From a bacterium HR10 (GTDB taxonomy: Bacteria; Acidobacteriota; Blastocatellia; HR10), in assembly GCA_002923315.1 (NCBI GenBank), contig BEHM01000019.1, positions 1-61,055 of the forward strand: DNA of 61,055 nt. The letters are read 5' to 3'. This document shows positions 40,627 to 49,197 of this stretch, piece by piece. The first letter of the stretch is position 1. Each line of letters opens with the position of its first letter. A program made the position numbers and the translations under genes. The notes beneath the pieces are model-generated. The model did not search any database, was not told the origin of the DNA, and worked only from the letters and a program-made list of their open reading frames with translations.

Positions 40627-40656
40627 TTGAAAATCCTCCCTCAGCTCCGCTACATT
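40627..40656 (+). promoter_or_regulatory. Promoter of the thioredoxin reductase gene
   Basis: TTGAAA (40627-40632) and TACATT (40651-40656), 18 bases apart. The leader to the trxB start is about 70 bases and holds a perfect inverted repeat. Confidence 0.5.
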
Positions 40657-40675
40657 CTCGAATCAGGCAGCCAGA

Positions 40676-40691
40676 CGCTCGACCTCGAGCG
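40676..40691 (+). repeat. Perfect inverted repeat in the thioredoxin reductase leader
   Basis: CGCTCGA (40676-40682), two bases, TCGAGCG (40685-40691). It lies about 13 bases after the expected transcription start, so it could be an operator (a loop of two bases is too short for an ordinary hairpin). Confidence 0.4.
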
Positions 40692-40732
40692 GGCGAGCGA
40701 AAAGACTCTCTGAATCGGAGGAAGGGGCGAGG

Positions 40733-41740
40733 ATGGGACAGCAAGAGCATCGCGCGGCGCAGGATCGTCCCGATCTCTCAGCTTTTGAAGGGAAGGATTT
40801 CTCCAATGCCGAGCATCGTCAGGTGGTGATCATCGGCACGGGACCGGCTGGGCTCACGGCGGCGCTCTACGCGGCACGGGCCAAGTTGAGCCCGCTCGTC
40901 TTTCAGGGTCCGGAACCAGGTGGGCAGTTGACCACGACGACGCTCGTCGAAAATTATCCGGGCTTTCCCGATGGCATTCTGGGGCCCGAGCTGATGCGAC
41001 TCTTCGAAGCGCAAGCGGTGCGCTTTGGCGCCGAGGTGCGATGGGGGACAGTCACGGCTGTGGATTTCTCGCAGCGCCCCTTTCGATTGCTCGTGGACGA
41101 TCATCTGCCGGTGCTCGCCGATGCTGTGATCATCGCCACGGGCGCTTCGGCCAAATATCTCGGCCTGGAGAATGAGCGGCGTCTGATCGGGCGCGGTGTC
41201 TCCGCCTGCGCCACGTGCGATGGCGCGTTCTTCAACGGCGTCGAGGTCGCCGTCGTCGGCGGTGGTGATACGGCGATGGAGGAAGCGCTCTTCCTCACGC
41301 GCTTCGCTACGCGTGTGCATGTCATCCATCGGCGCGATCAATTGCGCGCGTCCAAGATCATGCAGGAGCGGGCCTTCGCCCACCCCAAGATCACGTTCAT
41401 CTGGAATACCGTCGTCGAGGACGTCCTCGGCGAGCGACAAGTGGAGGGTGTGCTCCTGCGCAATGTGAAGACGGAGGAGCGAACGATCCTGCCCGTTCGA
41501 GGCCTCTTCATCGCCATCGGGCACAAACCGAACACGGAGGTCTTTCGCGGATGGCTCGAGATGGATGAACTGGGGTACATTCGGACACGCCCGGGCTCGA
41601 CGATGACGAGCGTGCCCGGCGTCTTCGCCTGCGGTGACGTGCAGGATCGCGTCTATCGGCAGGCGGTGACCGCTGCCGGCAGTGGTTGCATGGCGGCTAT
41701 GGATGCTGAACGCTGGCTGGCTGAGCACTCCCCCGCATGA
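40733..41740 (+). CDS. trxB: Thioredoxin reductase
   Basis: This FAD/NADPH disulfide reductase has 335 residues. The FAD-binding motif is [20 protein letters not shown], the redox-active disulfide is [10 protein letters not shown], the NADPH site is [17 protein letters not shown] with HRRDQLRA, and the C-terminal FAD contact is [15 protein letters not shown]. About 29 residues precede the FAD motif (family norm is 5-10), starting [20 protein letters not shown], so either a natural extension or a later start. The ATG has GGAAGGGG upstream, which supports the longer form. Confidence 0.95.
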   Translation: MGQQEHRAAQDRPDLSAFEGKDFSNAEHRQVVIIGTGPAGLTAALYAARAKLSPLVFQGPEPGGQLTTTTLVENYPGFPDGILGPELMRLFEAQAVRFGAEVRWGTVTAVDFSQRPFRLLVDDHLPVLADAVIIATGASAKYLGLENERRLIGRGVSACATCDGAFFNGVEVAVVGGGDTAMEEALFLTRFATRVHVIHRRDQLRASKIMQERAFAHPKITFIWNTVVEDVLGERQVEGVLLRNVKTEERTILPVRGLFIAIGHKPNTEVFRGWLEMDELGYIRTRPGSTMTSVPGVFACGDVQDRVYRQAVTAAGSGCMAAMDAERWLAEHSPA

Positions 41741-41842
41741 TGAATGAGTGGCCCCCCTTCCGGGCAGATGGGAGTAAAGCCGGATGCACTCATGCACCGT
41801 CAGCTGGAGGACGGACGCGCGAAGGGCAGTGACGGGTGGTCT

Positions 41843-41862
41843 CGCCCCTCGCCTCAGGGGCG
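41843..41862 (+). terminator. Hairpin, possible shared terminator of trxB and the D-aminoacylase-like gene
   Basis: CGCCCCT (41843-41849), a 6-base loop, AGGGGCG (41856-41862), then CGTTGTTCGGTT. The stem is GC-rich with a partly T-rich tail on the plus strand, and the convergent gene ends at 41854, inside the hairpin. Confidence 0.4.
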
Positions 41863-43551
41863 CGTTGTTCGGTTCGTCCCCTTATACCCAGGGCCACGCA
41901 CAACGCGTCCCGGTTTCGCCCCCGTGTGCTCCCCATCCTTGAGCACCTGGACGCCGTTGACGAAAACGTGAATCACACCGGTCGCATATTGATGCGGCCG
42001 CTCGTAGGTGGCATGATCCCGGATCTTCGCTGGATCGAAGACGACGACATCGGCGAAGTATCCCACCTTCAATCGCCCGCGCCGATCGAGCTTGAGATTT
42101 TCAGCCGGGAGTGAGGTCATGCGCCGGATGGCCTCCTCGAGCGGGATCACCTTCTGCTCCCGCACATAGTGGCCGAGCACGCGGGCGAACGTCCCGTAAG
42201 CGCGCGGATGCGGATTCGACTTGAGGAACACCCCTTCCGGGGCTAATGCTTCGGCGTCCGAGCCAAAGCTCACCCAGGGGAGCGCGATCTGCTTCTTCAC
42301 GTTCTCCTCGGACATGAGGAAGTAGACCGTGTCCACGCGGCTGTCGTCCTCGATCACCAGGTCAATGATCGTGTCTTCGGGCGAGCGTCCGCGCATGCGG
42401 GCGATTTCGGCGAGCGTCTTGCCCGTAAGCGGCTTGAGGGCCTCGTTCTTGAAGCCGACCAGCAGGACATTCTCCGGCGAGCCGGCCATCAGATAAAGGT
42501 TCTCCCACCGATCGGTCGGCGTGCGCATCTCGCGAAGGACGCGCGCGCGAATAGCGGGATTCTTCAACCGCTCGACCCACGCGCGATGTCCCCCCTCCTG
42601 CACCCAAGGCGGCATCGCGGCGTTCAAGCCGGTCGCGCCGGCTGTGTACGGGTACATGTTGGCCGTGATGCGCAAGCCCGCGGCGCGCGCGGCTTCGATT
42701 CGACGGATCGCCTCGTCGAGCTTCGGCCAATTGGCGCGCCCGGCTGCCTTCAGATGATAGATCTCGGCTGGAATCTTCGCCTCGCGCGCGATGCGGATCA
42801 ACTCGTCAATGGCTTCGAGCAGCCGGTTCCCCTCACTGCGGATGTGCGAGATGTACATGCCGCCGTATTCCGCAGCGACTTTGCATAACTCAATCAGCTC
42901 CTCCGTGCTCGCATAGAAGGCCGGCGCATAGATGAGCGAAGAGCCGACGCCGAGTGCCCCCTCCTCCATCGCCTGGCGAACAAGTTGGCGCATCCGATCC
43001 ATCTCCGCCGGCGTCGGGAGCCGATTCTCGTAGCCGAGGACGTGAATGCGAATGGTCGTCGCACCGACGAAAGAGGCGACATTGGGGGAGACGCCGCGCC
43101 GGACGAGATACTCCAGGTATTCGCCGAGCGTCGTCCAGGGGATGTCGTACTTGATGTCGCCCTGCCGTTCGAGCATCTCCCGCTTCATCGCCTCATTGAG
43201 CGGACCCATGGACCACCCCTCGCCGAAGACCTCCAGCGTGACCCCCTGCCGAATGTCGCTCTGCGCGCGCCCGTCGGCGATGAGCGATTCAGTCGCCCAA
43301 CTGAGCATGTTGATGAAGCCGGGAGCGACAGCCAGCCCCGTGGCGTTGATCTCCAGGCGCCCGCGCGCATTCTCTAAGCGCCCGAGGGCAGCGATCGTGT
43401 CCCCGCGAATGGCGAGGTCCCCAACAAACGGAGGTGAACCGCTGCCATCGTAGATCGTCCCCCCACGGATCACCACATCGTACTCCACACGCGGCGAACA
43501 GGACCACAGGAGCATCGTCAGGCCACAAATGATCCCCACGCTCCGTTTCAT
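41854..43551 (-). CDS. D-aminoacylase-like amidohydrolase lipoprotein
   Basis: This 565-residue protein starts at the ATG at 43551 with GGGAGGG upstream; a longer frame exists but is unconserved. The N-terminus (GIICGLTMLLWSCSPR) looks like a lipoprotein signal with Cys at residue 18. The rest is an N-acyl-D-amino-acid deacylase fold: DVVIRGGTIYDGSG, YISHIRSEGNRL, EIYHLKAAG and FGSDAEAL carry three likely metal ligands (two His, one Asp). The HxH of the family, normally in PGFIDxHxH, is replaced by PGFINMLSW, and GNCG by GEGWS. Known D-aminoacylases remove acyl groups from D-amino acids; a role in peptide or peptidoglycan turnover is only inferred. Confidence 0.8.
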   Translation of the reverse strand: MKRSVGIICGLTMLLWSCSPRVEYDVVIRGGTIYDGSGSPPFVGDLAIRGDTIAALGRLENARGRLEINATGLAVAPGFINMLSWATESLIADGRAQSDIRQGVTLEVFGEGWSMGPLNEAMKREMLERQGDIKYDIPWTTLGEYLEYLVRRGVSPNVASFVGATTIRIHVLGYENRLPTPAEMDRMRQLVRQAMEEGALGVGSSLIYAPAFYASTEELIELCKVAAEYGGMYISHIRSEGNRLLEAIDELIRIAREAKIPAEIYHLKAAGRANWPKLDEAIRRIEAARAAGLRITANMYPYTAGATGLNAAMPPWVQEGGHRAWVERLKNPAIRARVLREMRTPTDRWENLYLMAGSPENVLLVGFKNEALKPLTGKTLAEIARMRGRSPEDTIIDLVIEDDSRVDTVYFLMSEENVKKQIALPWVSFGSDAEALAPEGVFLKSNPHPRAYGTFARVLGHYVREQKVIPLEEAIRRMTSLPAENLKLDRRGRLKVGYFADVVVFDPAKIRDHATYERPHQYATGVIHVFVNGVQVLKDGEHTGAKPGRVVRGPGYKGTNRTTRP

Positions 43552-43591
43552 GAGCCCTCCCTCCCCCGTATTCGATCGGGTAGGCCTCCAA

Positions 43592-43620
43592 ATGATAAAG
43601 TGCCTTCTCTCGCTTGACAA
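43592..43620 (-). promoter_or_regulatory. Promoter of the D-aminoacylase-like gene
   Basis: TTGTCA (43615-43620) and TATCAT (43592-43597) on the reverse strand, 17 bases apart, about 40 bases before the start. Confidence 0.5.
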
Positions 43621-43748
43621 TGCCCCAGTCACAAATTCGGCCTCGCCTGGCAGAGGTCGTCGGAGCAGAATGTGGTATATTTTGATACTGCCATCTCGCC
43701 GATGGCGCAAGGAGCATGAGCTCGGGACGAAGAAAGGGGTAAGGGACA

Positions 43749-44921
43749 ATGGCCTTTGACGTGCACGATTATCTGGAGTTGCTCCGGCTGCTGCAGGAGC
43801 GTCCGGAGTGGCGGGCGGAGTTGCGCCGCCTGCTGCTGACGGATGAGCTTCTGGCACTGCCCGAGATTGTGCGAGAGTTGGCCGAGGCTCAGCGTCGGAC
43901 TGAGGAACACGTGGGCCGAGTCGAGGAGCAGATCGCCGCGCTGGCCGAAGCTCAGCGTCGGACTGAGGAACGCGTGGGCCGAGTCGAGGAGCGCATGAGC
44001 TGGGTCGAGGAACAGATCGCCGCACTGGCCGAAGCTCAGCGTCGGACTGAGGAACGCGTGGGCCGAGTCGAGGAGCAAATCGCCGCGCTGGCCGAAGCTC
44101 AGCGTCGGACTGAGGAACGCGTGGGCCGGGTCGAGGAACAGATCGCCGCACTGGCCGAGGCTCAGCGTCGGACTGAGGAACGCGTGGGCCGAGTCGAGGA
44201 GCAGATCGCCGCGCTGGCCGAAGCTCAGCGTCGGACTGAGGAACGCGTGGGCCGAGTCGAGGAGCGCATGAGCTGGGTCGAGGAGCAAATCGCCGCGCTG
44301 GCCGAAGCTCAGCGTCGGACTGAGGAACGCGTGGGCCATGTTGAAGAACAAGTGGCGGCCTTGGCCGAGGCGCAACGTCAGATGCAAGAACAGATCCGGC
44401 AGTTGACGTCTTCCATCTATCTCCTGGCCGAACAGGTGCGGTCCTTGGTAGAAGCCCAGAAGCGTACCGATGATACTGTGGGCGGTCTCAAAGGTCGAGT
44501 GCTGGAGCTGATGTATCAGAGTAAGGCGGTCGCGTATTTCGGTCCTCTGCTCCGGCGCCCTCGCGTGGTTGATCTGGGGGCCTTGCTGGAGACGCTGGAA
44601 GCCCATCTGTCGCCGGAAGAATTCCGCGATGTGTTGCAACTCGACCTGCTCGTCAGCGGTAAGCCGCGCCTTCAACCGGAAGCGCCGGAAGTTTTCCTGG
44701 CTGTGGAGATCTCATCTGTGATTGATGAACGGGACGTCGAGCGCGCCTTGCGAAGATCCGCTCTGCTGCGCCGGGCGGGATTTCGAGCCATCCCCGTCGT
44801 AGCTGGTGAGCGCGCGACGCTGGGAGCTGAGGATGAAGCGCGCGCCCATCATGTGGCCGTGCTGCAAGATGGCCGGGTCTTCCTCTGGGCCGAAGCGCTA
44901 CACGCGTGGGCGACGTCGTGA
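43749..44921 (+). CDS. Tandem-repeat coiled-coil protein with C-terminal PD-(D/E)xK-like domain (DUF3782-like)
   Basis: The 390-residue protein has a short helical N-terminus, then seven near-identical repeats of 21 or 28 residues (LAEAQRRTEERVGRVEEQIAA type, about residues 44-204), an obvious long coiled coil in heptads. A more divergent coiled segment follows. The C-terminal 130 residues contain LQLDLLVSGKPR, then VFLAVEISSVIDERDVERA and GFRAIPVVAG, the pattern (D...E-x-S) of PD-(D/E)xK-like domains in DUF3782 proteins, with Ser in place of the catalytic Lys. Activity is therefore doubtful. The function is unknown; it may be a DNA-binding or scaffold protein. A TATATT near 43676 may be the -10. 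Confidence 0.6.
   Translation: MAFDVHDYLELLRLLQERPEWRAELRRLLLTDELLALPEIVRELAEAQRRTEEHVGRVEEQIAALAEAQRRTEERVGRVEERMSWVEEQIAALAEAQRRTEERVGRVEEQIAALAEAQRRTEERVGRVEEQIAALAEAQRRTEERVGRVEEQIAALAEAQRRTEERVGRVEERMSWVEEQIAALAEAQRRTEERVGHVEEQVAALAEAQRQMQEQIRQLTSSIYLLAEQVRSLVEAQKRTDDTVGGLKGRVLELMYQSKAVAYFGPLLRRPRVVDLGALLETLEAHLSPEEFRDVLQLDLLVSGKPRLQPEAPEVFLAVEISSVIDERDVERALRRSALLRRAGFRAIPVVAGERATLGAEDEARAHHVAVLQDGRVFLWAEALHAWATS
43878..44360 (+). repeat. In-gene tandem repeats of 63 and 84 bases
   Basis: Seven direct repeats in the order 63, 84, 63, 63, 63, 84, 63 bases. Each encodes LAEAQRRTEERVGRVEE followed by QIAA, or by RMSWVEEQIAA in the longer units. Units are nearly identical at the DNA level, so they expanded recently and could vary in number. 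Confidence 0.85.
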
Positions 44922-45535
44922 TGGATCATCACGGGCGGTGTGAACAGACGCGCACACAGCCATCCCCGTCCCCTGAGCTTCGGAAGTCACGAAGGAACCT
45001 GGACGAGGCCCCTCACTCTCTACATCCCGTTGGGAACGGTGCTGCGCACGGTGATCGTCTCGCTCGTCGTGCTGATGGGCATTCGACCCATGGACGAGCG
45101 AGAGATCAGGCAGGCAGATGGCGCCACGTGATCTCATCTTGCTCTGCCGCATAGCCCATGCCGCGCCGAACGTGATGACGGGGCCGAGTACCTTCGTCAC
45201 CGGTGGACCCACAGCGACTGCAGCGCCGTTTGTCCCAATGTTTCAACCTTGAGAGCGCGCGCCTGATACGGCGTCAGCACGGACTCTGGCGAGGGACCGA
45301 GGAGTCCCCCACACGCGAAGTTCCCCCTTCCCCACATCGAATGGGTGATTCTCCCACCTCGGCTCGCGATTTCGCGCGCCACGGCGCAACCTCCCTCCTC
45401 ACCAGTCCGCAAGCGGCTCAGGACAAGCCCTCAACGCTCAACGAGTTGAATGGGCCAGCCGGAGAGCCGCCTCGCGCCGATGGGGCGCGCCGATCGGTAC
45501 AAAAGTTGCTTCCCTCAAAAAAGGGGAGCAGGAAG
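44922..45535 (+). other. Intergenic region (614 bases) before the ferredoxin gene
   Basis: I see no convincing gene, RNA or repeat. Short frames on both strands (for example a reverse frame beginning near 45212 with [15 protein letters not shown]) do not continue as a recognisable protein. A GGGGAG ribosome site occurs only at its right end, serving the ferredoxin gene. It may hold remnants of a decayed gene. Confidence 0.45.
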
Positions 45536-45787
45536 ATGGCGGACGAGACGGTCGTTGATCGCGGGCGTGTGGAGATCGCCGAGGATTTGTGCAAAGGCTG
45601 TGGCCTTTGCCTTCTCGCCTGCCCGGTGCGGGTCCTCGTCCTGGCGGAGCATTTGAACAGCTACGGGTATCATCCGGCGCGCTACCTGGGTCGAGGGTGC
45701 ACTGGATGCGGCGTGTGCTATTACGCCTGTCCCGAGCCCGCCGCGATCACCGTCTACCGGCGAGAAGCCGCAGCCGCGCGCGTGTGA
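45536..45787 (+). CDS. 2x[4Fe-4S] ferredoxin, delta subunit of 2-oxoacid:ferredoxin oxidoreductase
   Basis: The 83-residue protein has two CxxCxxCxxxCP-like clusters: [16 protein letters not shown] and [17 protein letters not shown]. It is encoded 11 bases before the alpha subunit, as in KorD/VorD-type delta subunits, which carry electrons from the thiamine-dependent catalytic subunit to ferredoxin. The ATG at 45536 has GGGGAG upstream. The frame is open further back, but with no conserved sequence. Confidence 0.88.
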   Translation: MADETVVDRGRVEIAEDLCKGCGLCLLACPVRVLVLAEHLNSYGYHPARYLGRGCTGCGVCYYACPEPAAITVYRREAAAARV

Positions 45788-45798
45788 GGAGAGTTGAG

Positions 45799-46899
45799 AT
45801 GACACGAATTCTGCTGAAGGGCAACGAAGCGGCCGTCATCGGCGCGATCCTCGCCGGATGCCGCTCCTTCTTCGGTTATCCAATCACACCGGCCAGTGAG
45901 ATCGCCGAAGCCGCCGCTCGCTACTTCCCGCTCGTCGGGGGGACGTTCCTTCAAGCGGAGAGCGAGGTCGCGGCGATCAACATGGTCTACGGAGCGGCGG
46001 CAGCTGGAGAGCGCACGATGACGGCTTCCTCAGGACCGGGATTGAGCCTCATGCAAGAGGGGATCTCGTATCTGGCGGGAGCGGAGCTGCCCGCTGTCAT
46101 CGTGGACGTCATGCGCGGGGGACCGGGCTTGGGGAATATCGCGCCTGAACAGAGCGACTATCACCAGATCGTCAAAGGCGGAGGACATGGGAACTATCGC
46201 ACGATCGTGCTCGCGCCAAACTCGGTTCAGGAGATGTGTGATCTGACGATGCTCGCCTTCGAGCTGGCCGACCGCTATCGGAATCCCGTCATCGTCCTGA
46301 CCGATGGCTTCATCGGCCAGATGATGGAGCCGGTCGAGCTGCCGCGCACGCTCGCCCGGCCTGTGGCGAAGCCATGGGCCGTCCAAGGGACGGCCGAGAC
46401 GCGCCAGAACCTGATCACCTCCATCTACCTGGACCCTCAGGAGCTGGAGGCGCACATCCGACGGCTTGAGGAGAAGTACGCGCGCGCGGCCCGTCAGGCC
46501 GTGATGTACGAGAAGTATCGCACCGAGGACGCCGAGATCATCACCATCGGCTACGGCATCGTCTCGCGTGTTCTGAAGGCCGCCGTCACTCAGGCGCGCG
46601 CGCAAGGGATTCGGGCCGGGCTCTTTCGCCCCATCACGCTCTGGCCCTTCCCGTCGCGGGAGCTCTCGGTCATGGCCGAATGGGCGCGGGTCTTCTTGGT
46701 CGTCGAGCTGAGTCACGGGCAGCTGGTTGAAGACGTGCGCCTCGCGATCGAAGGGGCACGCCCCGTGAAGCTCTATACCCGATTCGGGGGAATCGTCCCG
46801 ACGGCTGAAGAGCTGCTTGAGCAAATTCATAAGGTGAGCGAGGACGACGATGTACGTGCGAGCCTACGAGAAGCCGAAGAGTATCTATGGGGTGTTTGA
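45799..46899 (+). CDS. 2-oxoacid:ferredoxin oxidoreductase, alpha subunit
   Basis: This is the 366-residue pyrimidine-binding catalytic subunit (KorA/VorA type). [15 protein letters not shown] holds the substrate-binding signature, [20 protein letters not shown] the conserved Glu, and [20 protein letters not shown]. It closes with a CoA-binding-like domain ([19 protein letters not shown]). It probably oxidises 2-oxoglutarate or branched-chain 2-oxoacids with CoA to acyl-CoA, CO2 and reduced ferredoxin. It overlaps the beta-gamma gene by 50 bases. The exact substrate cannot be read. Confidence 0.9.
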   Translation: MTRILLKGNEAAVIGAILAGCRSFFGYPITPASEIAEAAARYFPLVGGTFLQAESEVAAINMVYGAAAAGERTMTASSGPGLSLMQEGISYLAGAELPAVIVDVMRGGPGLGNIAPEQSDYHQIVKGGGHGNYRTIVLAPNSVQEMCDLTMLAFELADRYRNPVIVLTDGFIGQMMEPVELPRTLARPVAKPWAVQGTAETRQNLITSIYLDPQELEAHIRRLEEKYARAARQAVMYEKYRTEDAEIITIGYGIVSRVLKAAVTQARAQGIRAGLFRPITLWPFPSRELSVMAEWARVFLVVELSHGQLVEDVRLAIEGARPVKLYTRFGGIVPTAEELLEQIHKVSEDDDVRASLREAEEYLWGV

Positions 46900-48322
46900 G
46901 CGCAAACCGGGCGATCCGCGCACGACTCATTATTGCCCGGGATGCGGTCACGGGAACGTGCACAAGTATATCGCCGAGGCGATTGATGACCTCGGCATCC
47001 AAGATCGCACGATCCTGATCAGCCCCGTCGGTTGCGCCGTCTTCGCCTATTACTACTTCGACGTGGGCAACATTCAGGCCGCGCACGGACGCGCGCCGGC
47101 TGTCGCCACGGCCGTCAAGCGCGCGCGCCCGGAGAGCATCGTCATCAGCTATCAGGGAGATGGTGATCTGGCGGCAATCGGGGGGAACGAGATCCTGCAC
47201 GCGGCCAATCGGGGGGAGAACATCACGGTCTTCTTCATCAACAACGCCATCTACGGCATGACCGGGGGGCAGATGGCGCCGACGACGCTTCCCGGCCAAG
47301 TCACGACGACCACGCCCATGGGACGCGCTCCCGAGCGCGAGGGCTTCCCCCTGCGCGTGAGTGAGCTGCTGGCCAGCCTGGAGGGCCCGACCTACATCGA
47401 GCGCGTCGCCCTCTTCGACAACAAATCGCGCATGCGCGCGCGAAAGGCCATTCGCAAGGCCCTGCAGGTGCAGCTCGAAGGGCGCGGGTTCTCGTTCGTC
47501 GAAATCCTCTCGCCCTGTCCCACGGGATGGGGGATGACGCCCGCCCAAGCGTGCGAGTGGATTCAGCGGGAGATGCTCCGATACTTCCCCTTGGGCGTCT
47601 TCAAAGACATCTCGGCCACGCGGCCGTCCGCCCCGACGGCCTCGCACCAGGGGAAGCTCACGGATCTGGCCTCCTCGCCGGAGGAGGTCCTCGCGCTTCT
47701 CGGCCTGGAGGGCGTGGTATCGGCGCATCCGCCGTGGCCGCACGATGTGGACGCGCCGGCGCGTTATCGCAACCCGCGCATCAAGATCGCGGGGTTCGGT
47801 GGACAGGGGGTACTCTTCCTGGGCCGATTGCTGGCCGAAGCGGGGATGCGGCAGGGGTATCACGTCTGCTGGCTTCCCTCCTACGGCCCGGAGATGCGCG
47901 GCGGGACGGCCCATTGTCATGTCACGATCTCGGGCGAGCCGATCGCCTCGCCCTTGGTCTCACGTCCGAGCGTGCTCATCGCCATGAATCGCCCTTCGCT
48001 CGAACGCTTCGAGCCGGAGGTGATCCCAGGGGGGGTGATCCTCTACGATAGCTCGCTCATCTCCATGCCGCCACGACGAACGGATGTGGAGGTGCTCCCA
48101 GTACCGGCCACGCGCATGGCCGATCGCCTGGGCAGCGCGAAAGCCGCGAACATGGTCGCGCTCGGCGCGTACCTGCAGCTCACGCACGTGCTCCCGGCTG
48201 AGGCCGTGATCGCCGCGCTGGAGCGCGTAGTCGAGGATCGCTCGCTCCTGGAGCTGAATGTGAAGAGCCTTCGGGCGGGCATGGAGTACGTGAGCGCTCG
48301 ACGAGAGCACGGCGCCCCCTGA
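46850..48322 (+). CDS. 2-oxoacid:ferredoxin oxidoreductase, fused beta and gamma subunits
   Basis: The 490-residue protein joins two chains that are usually separate. Residues 1-270 are the thiamine-diphosphate beta subunit: [33 protein letters not shown] and [20 protein letters not shown]. Residues from about 305 to 490 are the gamma subunit: [35 protein letters not shown], and [13 protein letters not shown]. Together with the ferredoxin and alpha chains all four functions are present in three genes. The 50-base overlap with the alpha gene is unusually long; the first ATG is the only one before the conserved region. Confidence 0.9.
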   Translation: MYVRAYEKPKSIYGVFERKPGDPRTTHYCPGCGHGNVHKYIAEAIDDLGIQDRTILISPVGCAVFAYYYFDVGNIQAAHGRAPAVATAVKRARPESIVISYQGDGDLAAIGGNEILHAANRGENITVFFINNAIYGMTGGQMAPTTLPGQVTTTTPMGRAPEREGFPLRVSELLASLEGPTYIERVALFDNKSRMRARKAIRKALQVQLEGRGFSFVEILSPCPTGWGMTPAQACEWIQREMLRYFPLGVFKDISATRPSAPTASHQGKLTDLASSPEEVLALLGLEGVVSAHPPWPHDVDAPARYRNPRIKIAGFGGQGVLFLGRLLAEAGMRQGYHVCWLPSYGPEMRGGTAHCHVTISGEPIASPLVSRPSVLIAMNRPSLERFEPEVIPGGVILYDSSLISMPPRRTDVEVLPVPATRMADRLGSAKAANMVALGAYLQLTHVLPAEAVIAALERVVEDRSLLELNVKSLRAGMEYVSARREHGAP

Positions 48323-48346
48323 GACGGGCGCGGAGAGGAGGAGCTC

Positions 48347-48724
48347 ATGGCGCGCATTCTCCTCATTGACGATGAGCCGAACGTGCGATTACTCTATGCG
48401 ACGGTGTTGAGCGAGAGCGGGCACGAGGTCCGAGAAGCTTCTTCCGGAAGCGAGGCCATGCGATGTCTGGAACAAGAGCCGGTAGATCTCGTCATTTTGG
48501 ACATCAAGCTCGGGAGGGAGAATGGCCTGGAACTGCTTCAGGAGATCGTGCACCGGCATCCGCGCGTGCCCGTGATCTTGCTGACAGCGTACACATCGTT
48601 CCAGGATGATTACACATCCTGGCTGGCGACCCGATACGTCGTGAAGGAGACCAATGTGAGGGCATTCCTTCACGAAGTGGACCGAGTGCTCACCGAGACT
48701 CGGCCTCGCCTGAGGGCCTCGTGA
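48347..48724 (+). CDS. Single-domain response regulator
   Basis: A CheY-like receiver of 125 residues with no output domain. It has the acidic pair in LLIDDEPNVRLLY, the phospho-acceptor Asp in VILDIKLGRENG, the Thr in ILLTAYTSF, and the Lys in YVVKETN. No histidine kinase gene lies near it. It is followed, after a short gap, by a small Cys/His-rich protein and a decaheme cytochrome. The target is unknown. Confidence 0.86.
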   Translation: MARILLIDDEPNVRLLYATVLSESGHEVREASSGSEAMRCLEQEPVDLVILDIKLGRENGLELLQEIVHRHPRVPVILLTAYTSFQDDYTSWLATRYVVKETNVRAFLHEVDRVLTETRPRLRAS

Positions 48725-48738
48725 GCGGAGGTGAACCT

Positions 48739-49140
48739 ATGAAAGGCCGACGGGAAGACCTGATCCGCTTGCTCGAAGCCGAGCTGGATGTCCTCGAAGG
48801 CGGAGGGTACGGACGATCGGTGCGGGAGCCGTGGAAGCCGCGACCGATGTTCCAACATTCGGTCGTGTGCATCAACCATTGGTTCGTCCCCGGCCATCCC
48901 CCTGAATGCCACGAGGGTTGCGTCCTGCTGGATTTCGTCCCGGAGGAGCACCGTCAGGAGCGCCTCCCCTGCCACTTCATCCCCTTGAATGAGGCGGGCG
49001 AGACGGTCGCTTCGCTGGAACAGACGGGAGATGAAGAGCGCCTTCAGGAAGCGGTGAAGCAGTGGCTCCGGACGATGATCCAGCGACTCAAAGAAGCCCC
49101 GCCTGAAGAAGCGGCGGGAGAAGAAGAGGTCTCCTACTGA
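48739..49140 (+). CDS. Small Cys-rich protein of unknown function
   Basis: I do not recognise a named family; the pattern is known to me only as a hypothetical protein. The 133-residue protein starts KGRREDLIRLLEAELDVLE and continues GGGYGRSVREPWKPRP. Then comes a segment with several Cys and His (VVCINHWFVPGHPPECHEGC, PCHFIPLNEAGETVASLE) that could bind metal. The C-terminus is acidic. Its ATG has GGAGGTG 5 bases upstream; a GTG six codons earlier overlaps the response-regulator stop. It lies between the response regulator and the decaheme cytochrome gene. Confidence 0.6.
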   Translation: MKGRREDLIRLLEAELDVLEGGGYGRSVREPWKPRPMFQHSVVCINHWFVPGHPPECHEGCVLLDFVPEEHRQERLPCHFIPLNEAGETVASLEQTGDEERLQEAVKQWLRTMIQRLKEAPPEEAAGEEEVSY

Positions 49141-49197
49141 TGGGGAAGCGGGAGTTCACCCCTCGCGGGAGAGATCACCAGGCAAAGGAGGACGGCG

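Noticed and set aside
43614..43619. TTGACA on the plus strand near the repeat protein gene
   Set aside because: No -10 element lies at a usable distance; the same bases form TTGTCA of the reverse-strand promoter.
44898..45212. Reverse frame beginning [22 protein letters not shown]
   Set aside because: The first 20 residues look protein-like, but the rest is a charged, low-quality sequence and no family or ribosome site was seen.
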